Below are positions 53,469 to 62,831 of a DNA stretch of 64,000 bases, in pieces. The notes under the pieces are model-generated. The model worked only from the letters and a program-made list of their open reading frames with translations, was not told where the DNA came from and made no database searches. Numbering within the stretch: the first letter of the stretch is position 1; the number at the start of each line of letters is the position of its first letter. This stretch comes from Extibacter muris (lineage in GTDB: Bacteria; Bacillota; Clostridia; Lachnospirales; Lachnospiraceae): contig NZ_SMMX01000011.1 in assembly GCF_004345005.1 (NCBI RefSeq), positions 44,772 through 108,771 on the forward strand. Reading direction: 5' to 3'. A program made the translations under genes and the position numbers.

Positions 53469-55099
53469 ATGAAGAAAATGATTTCTAGTTTACTATGTGT
53501 TGTTATGGCAGCCGCCCTGTTCGCCGGATGCGGTAAAGCGTCGTCTGATTCGGAAGAGACCGGAGATACGCCATCTGTCGGGGATACGGCAAATGACGGC
53601 GATGATATAGTCAGATATACGCTGACCTCAACCCCGCAGATCGACCCGGGCGTCGGTTCGGACCTTGGAGCTGCAACGGTACCGATCAATCTCTATGATC
53701 CGCTCGCGCAGCCTCAGAAGGACGGGAGCACAGAGCCATGGATAGCAACGGAGTGGGACGTCTCCGAGGACGGAAAGACATGGACCTTCAAGCTTCGCGA
53801 TGATGTGAAGTTCCACAGCGGCAATCCGCTGACGGCGGCAGATGTCGTATATTTGATGCAGAGGAACCTGGATATGGGCGAGGGGTTTGGATATCTGTTC
53901 AGCTCTGTTGTCGAAGAAGCAAAGGCAATCGATGATACGACGGTTCAGTTTGTCTGCAGCAAGCCGACCGGAACGTTTCTTGCAACATTAGTAAGGCTTT
54001 ACATACTGGACAGCAAGCTCGTAGAAGAAAACTATGCAGACGGCTATTACGGGGACAAGGGCGATTATGTCAAAGCGTTCCTTCTGGAAAATGACGAGGG
54101 AAGCGGACCGTACAAGGTAAAAGAGTATGCGGCCAACTCCCATGTGTTGTGCGAGAAGAATACGGAGTACTGGGCAGGCCTGGATGATAACACGCCGGAA
54201 GAATTTAAAGCTATGCTCTGCAAACCGGGAGAAAATCTTGTCATTACATATGATCGTGTGTAGATGAGAGAGTGGTCCATGCGCTGACAGAGGCGGCTTA
54301 CACGATAGATACAGTCCCTACGGTCGTCTATTATCCGACGGCTGAAGGATTTTATGCGGACCCTCCGCAGCCGGTAGCTGACGCTATCGCAGCAGCGGAC
54401 GTATGGATCGAGCTGACTTATGCATCTATTATGCACGGGCCGGCTTACCGCAAGGCGGTGGATGAGAACGGCGCGTGCTATATCTGTGCGACGGGGCTGG
54501 ATACGGAGATGTTAGTAAACTGTATCGGCAAAGTGAATGTGGATAAGGTGATTGAGCTTGGAGGATATTTCAAATACCGTCTGGAGAAGGCACAGAATAT
54601 CCAACTGCTCTCCAAGCAAGGCATGGATCTTAGAGGCAGCATGGGCGGGCGCAAGGTTCGCCACTCCGGAATCAAGGCATCAGAGAAAGGGTATCCGGTC
54701 ATGCTGACCGGTTAGACGATCTGTATCGACTTCAAAGAAGGTCGCGTCGTAGACGTGACAGGAGGTGAAGAAGCGGACATCTATAGGAACTGGCTGTATT
54801 CCTTCCACGATCCGAATATGCTCTGCCTCGCACATTACTCACAGGGATTTAATCCGGGAGTCAGAAAGGTGACCGGGCGTATCGTGGAGAATGAAAGGGT
54901 GTTCGGCTGTATGGAATTTGGAATCGGCAGCCAGGGAATCAAGATTGGCGGTGCACACTGGAGCGCTGCTTCGCATTCAGATGGAACTGTTCTGCGCCCT
55001 ACGATTATATTGGATGGTGAAAAGCTGGAGGAAGACGGCGTGTTTGTAGATCCTACTGCTAAGAAGCTCTGCGCGGAACTGGGGATTGCAGGATACTAA
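53469..55099 (+). pseudogene. Chimeric remnant: peptide-binding lipoprotein fused to an aminopeptidase-like gene
   Basis: The first 230 residues are a family 5 (oligopeptide/dipeptide) binding lipoprotein: lipobox LFAGC, then WTFKLRDDVKFHSGNPLTA. It breaks off after TEYWAGLDD and joins the N-terminal part of an M29 aminopeptidase/NicX-like protein (LCKPGENLVITYDRV). A TAG at 54261 ends that frame; the protein resumes in another frame as VDERVVHALTEAAY and ends with a second TAG at 54714. It then continues in the same frame from TICIDFKEGRVVDVTGG to 55099. The deletion probably removed the rest of the binding protein and any transporter genes between. GGAGG precedes ATG 53469. Confidence 0.8.
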
Positions 55100-55142
55100 G
55101 ATGCGAATTTGCTAAGATGTTAAGCACAGATGAGGAGAACAT

Positions 55143-55871
55143 ATGGGGAAAAGGCGGATTTTATTTTTAAAAGCAGTTGCATACAACGACTTAAATCCGA
55201 TGATTCAGTCTTATCTGGACAAATATCGGGACGAGGATACGCAACTTGAAGTACGAAGTCTAAAAACAGGTCCGAAGCATTTAGAATACCAGTATTATTA
55301 GGCCATTGCAGGAAGCGGCATCTTAGAAGAAGTGCAAAGGGCAGAAAAGGACGGGTTCGATGCAGTTATCATCAGCTGTTTTGACGATCCCTTTTTGTAC
55401 CTGTCACGGGAAATCAGCCAAAAGATAGTCGTTACAGCACCCGGCGAAGCCAGCATGCATCTGGCCGCCATGCTGGGAAACCAATTTTCTGTCATCGTAG
55501 GAAGAGATAAGTGGATTCCCCAGATGAAGGAGAATGTGCACAGATACGGGCTGGAAAGTAAGCTTGCGTCCTTCCGGAGCCTTGGCATGGGGGTGCTTGA
55601 GTTCCATCAGGATGAAGAAGAGACAGTCAGACGGATGAAACGGGAGATACGCTCGGCAATTGAAACAGACCGGGCAGAAGTCATCATCCTTGGCTGCAGC
55701 ATGCAGTTCGGCTTCTATGAAGAACTCCAGGAAGAATTCCAGGTACCGGTCATAGATTCCATGGTCGCAAGCCTGAAACATACGGAGTACCTGCTTCAAG
55801 TGCGGGAACAGACTGGCTGGTGCTTCAGCAGGCGGGGACTGTATGAGCGGCCTCCGGAACAAGAGATGTAA
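55143..55871 (+). pseudogene. Asp/Glu/hydantoin racemase with internal stop
   Basis: One frame runs from ATG 55143 to 55871 and reads MGKRRILFLKAVAYNDLNPM, then a TAG at 55299-55301, then AIAGSGILEEV. DAVIISCFDDPFLY holds the first catalytic cysteine region and EVIILGCSMQFG the second. An acidic codon is expected at the TAG, so a single G-to-T change explains it. Otherwise the protein, about 242 residues, looks complete. Such racemases often sit with amino-acid or hydantoin transport genes, which agrees with the remnants upstream. Confidence 0.8.
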
Positions 55872-55895
55872 GAGTGGGGGTTAAATTAAGATCCT

Positions 55896-55976
55896 AATTA
55901 GGGACGGAGGAAAATGAATTTTCCTCCGTCCCTAATTCGATTCAGGGTGTCCCCATTTCCATTCGGGGTGTCCCCC
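55896..55976. repeat. Palindromic intergenic repeat, copy 2
   Basis: AATTAGGGACGGAGG (55896-55910) pairs perfectly with 55923-55937 and is followed by AGGGTGTCCCC and CGGGGTGTCCCCC. Compared with copy 1, one base pair of the stem has changed on both sides (G-C to A-T), so the hairpin is kept. The two copies bracket the pseudogene island. Confidence 0.8.
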
Positions 55977-55989
55977 AGTGATTCCCGTG

Positions 55990-56018
55990 TTGCCTATTGA
56001 TTTTTAAACCATTATAAT
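55990..56018 (+). promoter_or_regulatory. Promoter for module B regulatory genes
   Basis: TTGCCT (55990-55995) and TATAAT (56013-56018) with a 17-bp spacer lie 55 bp before the response regulator ATG. Confidence 0.6.
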
Positions 56019-56073
56019 ATAACATAATAAATTAATGTTGGTGCCAGAGAGTATGAGATGAAAGGTGTTTGAA

Positions 56074-57678
56074 ATGCAGAATAGAAAATGGCGTGTACTG
56101 ATTGTGGACGATGAATTTAGGATTGGGATGTTGATCAAGAAGCTGATCAAGTGGGACGAGTATGATATGGAGTTTGTGGATGCTGTCGATAATGGAGAGG
56201 CTGCGTTTCAGATTATCAAGGAGAAACGGCCGGACATCGTGATTACGGATATCCGGATGCCGAAGATAAACGGGCTGGACCTGATCTGCATGACACGGGA
56301 CATAAGCCGGGACATCAAGTTCGTCGTCATAAGCGGCTATAAGGAATTCGAGTATGCGCACCGTGCGCTCCAGTATGGGGTGGATGATTATCTGCTGAAG
56401 CCGATCAGTGAGGACGAGCTGGACAAAGTGCTTAAGAAGATACACAAGGAATTTATGCAGAAGGAGCGCCAGCTTCAGGAGAGGCAGGAGCTTCAGGAGA
56501 AGGTTACGGAGAGCAGGCAGATTATCAAGCGCGACTTTTTGAAAAATATAATCGAGCAGGATGACGAGGTCGAGATGGACGATGCCAGAGTAGCGCTTGA
56601 AGGTGAAGTCTACCGGGGGATTGATATCAAGCTCGACTATGTCGATTACAGCAAGAGCGACAGGAAGCAGGACAGGCTGACGGTGGAGCGGGTTGTCTCC
56701 ATCGTGGAAGGGATTCTGAAGGAGGTATCGGAAGAGGTGCTCATATGTGAAAAGGAGAACCTGCATATCTACTGCCTCTTCAATTATGATTACAGCAGGG
56801 CCAAGCTTATCAAGAACAGTATCAACGACATCCTGTCGGAGATAAAAGATTACCTGATGGGGTTTGAACAGTATGAGGTGACGATCGGTGTCGGGACAGA
56901 GAAGACAGACTTCGCGGGGATACGTTTTTCTATCAAAGAATCCAACCGGGCAGTCGGCAACCGCATCAAGATGGGAACCGGGCGGCTCATCTACGCCGAT
57001 ACATTGTCAGGCGGGGGAACTGCCTCGCAGGACAATCCGGTGGAACAATACAGGGAGGCTTTCCTGGCGAGCCTGAAGGTATATTCCAGAGATAAGATGG
57101 AACAGTGCCTGAATCAGATATACAGCAGCTTTATGCTGCGGGATGATATCGACTTCTCAAAGTGCTATACGGTTGCGGAGGAGCTGGTCGAACTGTTTTT
57201 CGGTTATATGGATCTCCATCAGGAAGAGTCCCGCCAGCTTCGGAAAAGGCTTGGCGGCAGCTGCCAGCACTGCTACTCCGTCACGCAGCTTAAGAACCTG
57301 CTGAAGGCGGAGCTGGGCAGCTATCTGGATATGAACCGGGAGGCCGCCGAGGACGAATCCGTCAAGCCGGTACGCCAGGCAAAGCAGTATATCGAGGAAC
57401 ACTATAATGAGAAGATAGTTCTGGAAGACATCGCCGAAGTCATAGGACTGAACCCGGTCTATTTCAGCGTCCTGTTCAAAAAAGAGACCGGCATGAACTT
57501 CAGCGCCTACCTTATGAACGTGCGCATGGAAAAAGCGAAGGACATGCTCTGCAGTACGAACGAGACGATAGCCGCCATCGGCGAGAGCGTCGGATACAAG
57601 GACTCCAGGTATTTCAGCCAGACATTTGCCAAAGTAGTCGGAGTGAAGCCGGCCCTTTACCGCAAGCTGCACTCTTAG
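56074..57678 (+). CDS. YesN-type response regulator with AraC DNA-binding domain (module B)
   Basis: This 534-residue regulator is parallel in design to the one at 40691. The receiver has Asp12-Asp13, phospho-acceptor Asp59 in VITDIRMPK and Lys109 in LLKPI. A coiled-coil-like stretch rich in Glu and Gln follows (about 122-145). The C-terminal AraC domain is at about 434-534 (LEDIAEVIGLNPVYFSVLF, then IGESVGYKDSRYFSQTF). ATG 56074 has GAAAGGTG upstream; GTG 56065 is less well placed. The kinase gene follows 9 bp after the stop. Confidence 0.93.
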   Translation: MQNRKWRVLIVDDEFRIGMLIKKLIKWDEYDMEFVDAVDNGEAAFQIIKEKRPDIVITDIRMPKINGLDLICMTRDISRDIKFVVISGYKEFEYAHRALQYGVDDYLLKPISEDELDKVLKKIHKEFMQKERQLQERQELQEKVTESRQIIKRDFLKNIIEQDDEVEMDDARVALEGEVYRGIDIKLDYVDYSKSDRKQDRLTVERVVSIVEGILKEVSEEVLICEKENLHIYCLFNYDYSRAKLIKNSINDILSEIKDYLMGFEQYEVTIGVGTEKTDFAGIRFSIKESNRAVGNRIKMGTGRLIYADTLSGGGTASQDNPVEQYREAFLASLKVYSRDKMEQCLNQIYSSFMLRDDIDFSKCYTVAEELVELFFGYMDLHQEESRQLRKRLGGSCQHCYSVTQLKNLLKAELGSYLDMNREAAEDESVKPVRQAKQYIEEHYNEKIVLEDIAEVIGLNPVYFSVLFKKETGMNFSAYLMNVRMEKAKDMLCSTNETIAAIGESVGYKDSRYFSQTFAKVVGVKPALYRKLHS

Positions 57679-57687
57679 GAGGAGAAT

Positions 57688-58737
57688 ATGAAACTGGTCA
57701 AAAGATTAAGTACTGTGATAATATGTGAAATCGCCTTCCTGCTCCTGCTGTTTACGTGTATCGAAAGATACGGATATTCCAGGGCCGTGATACCGGCAGC
57801 CATGCTTTTCCAGGCAGGAGCCATGATCTATCTTACAGCAGCTGTTCTGATTCCATTTAAAAACTTTGCCGAGACGCTCGACTATTTTGCGGAAAGAGAC
57901 AGTTCGGAAGAAGAAGACATCGAAAGAGAACTGGAGCAGGTGGCAGGGCGTGTCCCGTATATGGAACAGATCGGGCGGCTTGCCGAACGGTTTGCCAAGC
58001 GGCGTACGAGAAAGAGCTCCGCGAAGATCTTCGACAAGCAGACAGAGCTGACGGCCCTCCAGAGCCAGATAAACCCTCATTTTCTATATAATACGCTGGA
58101 ATCCATCCGGGGACAGGCTCTGATGGATGACAATTTTGAAATCGCAAAGATGGTGGAAGCGCTCGCCGCATTTTTCAGATACAGCATAAGCGGGAAAGGA
58201 AATCTTGTCACGCTGCGCGATGAACTTGCCAATATCAACAATTATATGCTCATACAGCGGTACCGTTTCAACAACCGATTTTCCATGGAGATCATTATAG
58301 ATGAGGAAGATGAGGCTGCCTATGACTTCCTTATCCCGAGGCTGATCATCCAGCCCGTAGTAGAAAATGCCATTTTCCACGGGCTCGAAGAGAAGCTGGA
58401 AGGAGGCAAGGTTATCATCGAAGTCATCGTCACAGAAAGCAACCTGATCGTCACCATATCAGACAATGGCAAAGGAATAGACAGCAGGGAGCTGAAGGAG
58501 CTCAACGCCAGGATACAGTCCCAGGATATGCAGCTGGATGACGGCGGCAGCAGGCAGCGGAACACAGGAATCGCGCTGCCGAATATCCACAAGCGGATCC
58601 AGCTGCTCTTTGGAGAAGAGTATGGGGTAAATGTATACAGTACCGTCGGCCAGGGGACGGATGTAGAGATTACGGTCCCGGCCGGATATGAAAGGGGCGG
58701 TGGATTGGAAGATGAAGAAAGAAATACTGCGGATTAA
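57688..58737 (+). CDS. YesM-type sensor histidine kinase with minimal external loop (module B)
   Basis: This 349-residue kinase has two membrane helices at about 8-25 and 33-56 with only some seven residues between them, so it has no external sensor domain. An acidic linker (DSSEEEDIERE) leads to the His_kinase domain with His131 in SQINPHFLYNTLE. The ATP-binding domain has PVVENAIFHGL and SDNGKGID. It is the counterpart of the kinase at 42315, with low overall similarity in the membrane part. Its last 26 nt overlap the next gene. Signal input must come through the membrane or from a partner protein. Confidence 0.93.
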   Translation: MKLVKRLSTVIICEIAFLLLLFTCIERYGYSRAVIPAAMLFQAGAMIYLTAAVLIPFKNFAETLDYFAERDSSEEEDIERELEQVAGRVPYMEQIGRLAERFAKRRTRKSSAKIFDKQTELTALQSQINPHFLYNTLESIRGQALMDDNFEIAKMVEALAAFFRYSISGKGNLVTLRDELANINNYMLIQRYRFNNRFSMEIIIDEEDEAAYDFLIPRLIIQPVVENAIFHGLEEKLEGGKVIIEVIVTESNLIVTISDNGKGIDSRELKELNARIQSQDMQLDDGGSRQRNTGIALPNIHKRIQLLFGEEYGVNVYSTVGQGTDVEITVPAGYERGGGLEDEERNTAD

Positions 58738-60130
58738 CAGTCTGAATTATACATATGCGGGCAACAGGAAGCTGGAGAACATCTCCATGTGCATACTGGA
58801 AGGGGAGAGCGTCGGCTTCCTCGGACTGACCTATTCGGGCAAGGATCTGCTCGTCCGTCTGTTGTGCGGCGAGGCGGAGGCCGACATACGGGGGCTCAAC
58901 ATATATGTGGACGGGGCCAGGATGTCAGACCAGGAGGAGCTGGCCCGGTACGTATACCGTATCGCGGCATCGAATTATAAGATTGATGACTGGACGGTAG
59001 CAGAATATATAGGGCTTGTAGATTCCGGATGGTTCCAGATGCTCTGGAACAGGCGGCGGCTGGAAGAAGAGACGGATGCATATTTTAAAGAGCTCGGCAT
59101 CCCGTTCGATGTCGCCCGGAAGCTGAAAGAACTGACTGAGCTGGAAAAAAGGATTGCAGATATGGTAAAAGCCAGAAGGCACGGGGCCAGGATCGTCATA
59201 GTGGAGGACGAATTCGAGGGGATGCGGCCGGAATCGATCGGGGAATTCGCCCGTATCATGAAGAGGCTGGCCAGAGAAAGCATGGCTGTCATCGTAAACA
59301 GCCATTCCGATATGGTCTTATCCATGCTGTCAGATAAATATATCATCATGAAAAAAGGACGGATTGTGAAAAAGTGCAGGACGGACTATATACAAGGCAG
59401 CAGACATCTGGAAAAGTTTCTGCTCGGCGGCACGATCAAATCCAAAAAGCAGGACATGGACAGCTATGCGCTGGAACAGAGCGAGGAAAAAAAGACGGTG
59501 TACCGGGTGAGAGGTCTGGAGCTGAAAGACGGAAGGAAAGGAGACTTCAACTTCTCAAGGGGAGAGGTCGTCACGTTCCTTGTGCTGGACGGCAGAGAAA
59601 AGGAGAGGCTCTTCCTCGTGCTGTCAGGAAGGCAGCCGGGAAGGGACATTTACTGCAACATCGATTCGCGCGAATATGCGTCCGGCGATTTCAGCGGATT
59701 CGTACGGGGCAAGGTCGTGTCTGTCATGCATATGGGGAGCAAAGAAGAAGTGTTCACGCATATGTCCGCAGGGCAGAACCTGCTGCTCCCGTCACTCGGG
59801 AAGATTTCTTCCGTAGAGTATATCGCATCATCCGGAAGGATATCAAAGATGCTGAAACATAATATGGACAGTGATGCCATGATGCCGGACATGGAAGCGG
59901 GCGACCTGGAAATCAACGATCTTATCAGCATAACGCTTGAGCGCTGGTACATATATAATCCCAAGGTGCTCGTCCTCTTCGAGCCATTTGCACAGTGCGA
60001 CGTATACGGGGTGTCCATCGTAAAATCATACATCAAGAAGTTTGCGAACAGGGGAACAGCGGTAATCATACTGAAGTCCAGAGAAGAGTATGTAGAAGAT
60101 ATCTCGGACAAGATCATAAGCCTTGATTAG
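58712..60130 (+). CDS. Two-domain RbsA-like protein with degraded ATPase motifs (pseudo-ATPase, module B)
   Basis: This 472-residue counterpart of the protein at 43330 is less degraded in domain 1. The P-loop position GLTYSGKDL (38-46) keeps the Gly-Lys pair, the Walker B position IVIVEDE (161-167) keeps acidic residues, and His198 stands at the switch position. Domain 2 has no P-loop (VLDGREKER) and no LSGGQ motif; its Walker B position reads VLVLFEPFAQCD (419-430). Both pseudo-ATPases share a PFAxxD motif where RbsA has EPTRGID, so they form one family and not two chance decays. It overlaps the kinase by 26 nt. Nucleotide binding without turnover by domain 1 is possible. Confidence 0.83.
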   Translation: MKKEILRINSLNYTYAGNRKLENISMCILEGESVGFLGLTYSGKDLLVRLLCGEAEADIRGLNIYVDGARMSDQEELARYVYRIAASNYKIDDWTVAEYIGLVDSGWFQMLWNRRRLEEETDAYFKELGIPFDVARKLKELTELEKRIADMVKARRHGARIVIVEDEFEGMRPESIGEFARIMKRLARESMAVIVNSHSDMVLSMLSDKYIIMKKGRIVKKCRTDYIQGSRHLEKFLLGGTIKSKKQDMDSYALEQSEEKKTVYRVRGLELKDGRKGDFNFSRGEVVTFLVLDGREKERLFLVLSGRQPGRDIYCNIDSREYASGDFSGFVRGKVVSVMHMGSKEEVFTHMSAGQNLLLPSLGKISSVEYIASSGRISKMLKHNMDSDAMMPDMEAGDLEINDLISITLERWYIYNPKVLVLFEPFAQCDVYGVSIVKSYIKKFANRGTAVIILKSREEYVEDISDKIISLD

Positions 60131-60182
60131 ACATTCTGGTCAACGCCTTAAAATGTTCACACTTAATCTAAATCCTGTCACA

Positions 60183-60211
60183 TTGGAATCTGAATTTCCC
60201 CCATGTATAAT
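60183..60211 (+). promoter_or_regulatory. Promoter for module B transporter operon
   Basis: TTGGAA (60183-60188) and TATAAT (60206-60211) with a 17-bp spacer lie 48 bp before the binding-protein ATG. Confidence 0.6.
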
Positions 60212-60258
60212 AAAACCATTCCAAGAGGGAAAGAACTAACATAAAGGAGGAAATGTAC

Positions 60259-61245
60259 ATGAAAAAGAAAGTTTTATCCGTTCTGCTGGCAGCAGTCATG
60301 GTTACTGCGCTGCTGGTAGGATGCAACTCCGGAGAGCCTAATAAAGAATCAGGGGGAGAGGCGAAGAAGGGCGAGGACCTGACATTCGTCGTCGTACCTA
60401 AATGTGTCCATGCCTGGTTCGATGAAGTCAACAAAGGTGCACAGCTACAGGCAGATGCGTTGTCCGACCAGCTCGGTGTGGAAGTAAAGATCGACTACCG
60501 CGCGCCGTCCAAGTCAGACGTGGCCGAACAGAACTCAGTCATGGAGCAGGCGGCTGCGACGAAGCCGGACGGTATCGCTGTCGACCCTGTAGACTATGAA
60601 GGAAGCAAGGCCGTAATAGAAGAGATCCAGTCTCAGGGCATACCGGTCGTACTCTTTGACGCACCGTCACCGGAAGGCAGCGGCCTCACAAGTGTCGGCA
60701 ATGATTTTAAAGAGCAGGCGACGATAGCCGCAGACAAACTTGCAGAACTCATTGGAGAAGAAGGTAAAGTTGCAGTGATGCAGGGATTCCCGTCTGCACC
60801 GAACCATGCAGAAAGATACCAGGCACATCTGGACGCGCTGAAAAAATATCCAAATATAGAAGTGATTGACGGCGGTATTGACAACGACAATGTAGAAGAA
60901 GCCCAGTCCCAGGCAGCAGCTGTTCTTGCAGCCAACCCGGATCTGAAAGGCTATCTGAACTGTGATGCCTGCGGCTCCGGCGTGGCGGCAGCTATCGAGG
61001 AGGCAGGAAAAGCAGGTGACGTTACATTCGTTGCGATGGATAACCTGATCGAGATCCTTGATTACGTCAAGAGCGGAACGATTTCCGCGACATCTTCCAC
61101 AATACCTCAGATGCAGGGTTCTATGGCAGTTCTGATGATGTGGCAGCAGTCTATCGGAATCGAAATTCCACAGAAAGTTGACACAGGTATTGCATACATT
61201 GATGAGACGAATATCGATGAATGGATCAAAACTGTAAGTGAATAA
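60259..61245 (+). CDS. Sugar-binding lipoprotein (RbsB family, module B)
   Basis: This 328-residue type 1 binding lipoprotein has a signal peptide ending in LLVGC with the lipidated Cys near position 22, and a Glu/Lys/Gly linker. The mature part starts LTFVVVPKCVHAWFDEVNKG, and PDGIAVDPVDYEGS and YLNCDACGSG are family features. ATG 60259 is 8 nt from AAGGAGG, better placed than ATG 60253. It is the first gene of the module B transporter, the reverse of module A. The ligand is unknown. Confidence 0.92.
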   Translation: MKKKVLSVLLAAVMVTALLVGCNSGEPNKESGGEAKKGEDLTFVVVPKCVHAWFDEVNKGAQLQADALSDQLGVEVKIDYRAPSKSDVAEQNSVMEQAAATKPDGIAVDPVDYEGSKAVIEEIQSQGIPVVLFDAPSPEGSGLTSVGNDFKEQATIAADKLAELIGEEGKVAVMQGFPSAPNHAERYQAHLDALKKYPNIEVIDGGIDNDNVEEAQSQAAAVLAANPDLKGYLNCDACGSGVAAAIEEAGKAGDVTFVAMDNLIEILDYVKSGTISATSSTIPQMQGSMAVLMMWQQSIGIEIPQKVDTGIAYIDETNIDEWIKTVSE

Positions 61246-61329
61246 CAATCAGAATGACTAGAAATGGGGGGCTTGTGACTGGATTAATTCAAGTTACTCG
61301 CCCTTCGTTTTTTTAAAAGGAGCATGTCT

Positions 61330-62811
61330 ATGAAAGTATTAGAGGCACAAAATATTACGAAATTATTTCCGGGCGTAGTCGCTCTTGACTCGGTAGATGT
61401 ATCCTTTGATACGGGAGAGATCCATTGCGTCATCGGAGAGAACGGTGCGGGGAAGAGTACGCTGATCAAGTGTCTGACAGGCGTGTATGAGCCGGAAGAG
61501 GGGCAGGTCCTGATAGGCGGGGAGGACGCGCTGAAGAACAAGGTGCTGTTTGACAAAGTGGCATACGTGCCCCAGGAGATAGATCTGTTCGGCTATATGT
61601 CTGTTGCGGAAAATCTGTTCCTTCCATATGAGAAATCCGGCCTCAAAGGAATTGTAAACCAGAAAGAATTAGAGAAGAAGGCGGTTCCACTGCTTGAGAA
61701 GTTCCGTATACCGGTAAAGCCGGATGAACTTGTGAAGGATATATCCGTATCCGCACAGCAGCTGCTGCAGATTGCGAGAGCCACCGTCCATGAAGATTAT
61801 GAAGTGCTGATGCTGGACGAACCGACGACCAGCCTGACGACGAGCGATACACAGATATTATTTGACATTGTAAAAGAGATTAAAGCAGAAAATAAAGCGA
61901 TTATATTCATTTCCCATAAGCTGGAAGAGATATTTGCCCTCGGCGATGTACTGACAGTATTCAGAAATGGTAAGAAAGTTGCTTATTCCAAATTGGAAGA
62001 GATAGATATACCGTGGGTAATCCGGCAGATGACCGGCCGTGAGCTTGATCAGGAGCAGGTATTTTATTCTGACAAGGTATCGGAAGAAGTGCTTCTGGAA
62101 GTCGAAAGCCTGACAGGGGAACGGTTCACGGATGTGAGCTTCACTTTGAAAAAGGGAGAGATCCTGGGATTTTCAGGATTGGTGGGGGCCGGCAGAAGCG
62201 AGCTGATGCAGGCTATCTTCGGTTACCTTCCCGTATACTCGGGCAGTGTGAAGCTGGATGGCGAGGACTGGAAACTGGGCGATACGAATTATTCTGTAAA
62301 CCACGGGTTTATCTATCTTCCGGAGGAGAGGAAGAAGCAGGGGATACTCCCGGTCCTGTCCATCCGTGAGAACATATCTGTCTCAGCCCTTAAGGACTTG
62401 ACGAGCGGACTTGGCATCTCCAAGAAGAAGGAAAACGAACTTGCGGGCAGGATCATAGATACATATGATGTAAAGACACCGGATGCAGAGAAAGAGATTC
62501 AGTTCCTGAGTGGGGGCAACCAGCAGAAGGTCATCATCGGACGTTCCATGTGCTGCAGCCCGAAGGTGCTTGTGTTCGACGAGCCGACGAAGGGGATTGA
62601 TGTCGGCACGAAGGCAGAGATATACCGTCTCATGAAGGAGCTGGCAGAGGAAAAGGGCATCGGCATCATCCTCATATCCTCAGAGATGGAAGAGATCAAA
62701 AAATGTTCCAACAGAATCATTGCATTGTACGAAGGGAAGAAAGCCGGAGAGTATGATGCAGAGGCGGATAAGGAAGCAATCCTGAGTGCTATTATTGGAG
62801 TAAATTCTTAG
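61330..62811 (+). CDS. Ribose-type sugar ABC transporter ATPase (RbsA family, module B)
   Basis: This genuine CUT2 ATPase has 493 residues. Domain 1 has GENGAGKST (37-45), LMLDEPTT and the ISHKLEE switch histidine. Domain 2 has GLVGAGRSE, LSGGNQQK and LVFDEPTKGID. ATG 61330 is 7 nt after AAAGGAG, whereas ATG 61324 is too close to it. It follows the binding-protein gene by 84 bp and precedes the permease by 20 bp. It is the likely partner or template of the pseudo-ATPase encoded just upstream. Confidence 0.94.
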   Translation: MKVLEAQNITKLFPGVVALDSVDVSFDTGEIHCVIGENGAGKSTLIKCLTGVYEPEEGQVLIGGEDALKNKVLFDKVAYVPQEIDLFGYMSVAENLFLPYEKSGLKGIVNQKELEKKAVPLLEKFRIPVKPDELVKDISVSAQQLLQIARATVHEDYEVLMLDEPTTSLTTSDTQILFDIVKEIKAENKAIIFISHKLEEIFALGDVLTVFRNGKKVAYSKLEEIDIPWVIRQMTGRELDQEQVFYSDKVSEEVLLEVESLTGERFTDVSFTLKKGEILGFSGLVGAGRSELMQAIFGYLPVYSGSVKLDGEDWKLGDTNYSVNHGFIYLPEERKKQGILPVLSIRENISVSALKDLTSGLGISKKKENELAGRIIDTYDVKTPDAEKEIQFLSGGNQQKVIIGRSMCCSPKVLVFDEPTKGIDVGTKAEIYRLMKELAEEKGIGIILISSEMEEIKKCSNRIIALYEGKKAGEYDAEADKEAILSAIIGVNS

Positions 62812-62831
62812 AGAAAGAGGAGTCGTTAATT

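Noticed and set aside
54272..54715. A free-standing 147-residue gene
   Set aside because: It is the middle of the aminopeptidase-like remnant, bounded by a frameshift on one side and a nonsense codon on the other.
54714..55301. In-frame TAG codons as readthrough or pyrrolysine sites
   Set aside because: Two TAG codons fall in neighbouring genes, but both genes sit among frameshifted and deleted genes, one TAG replaces an expected acidic residue, and no pylTSBCD genes are visible. Decay is simpler.
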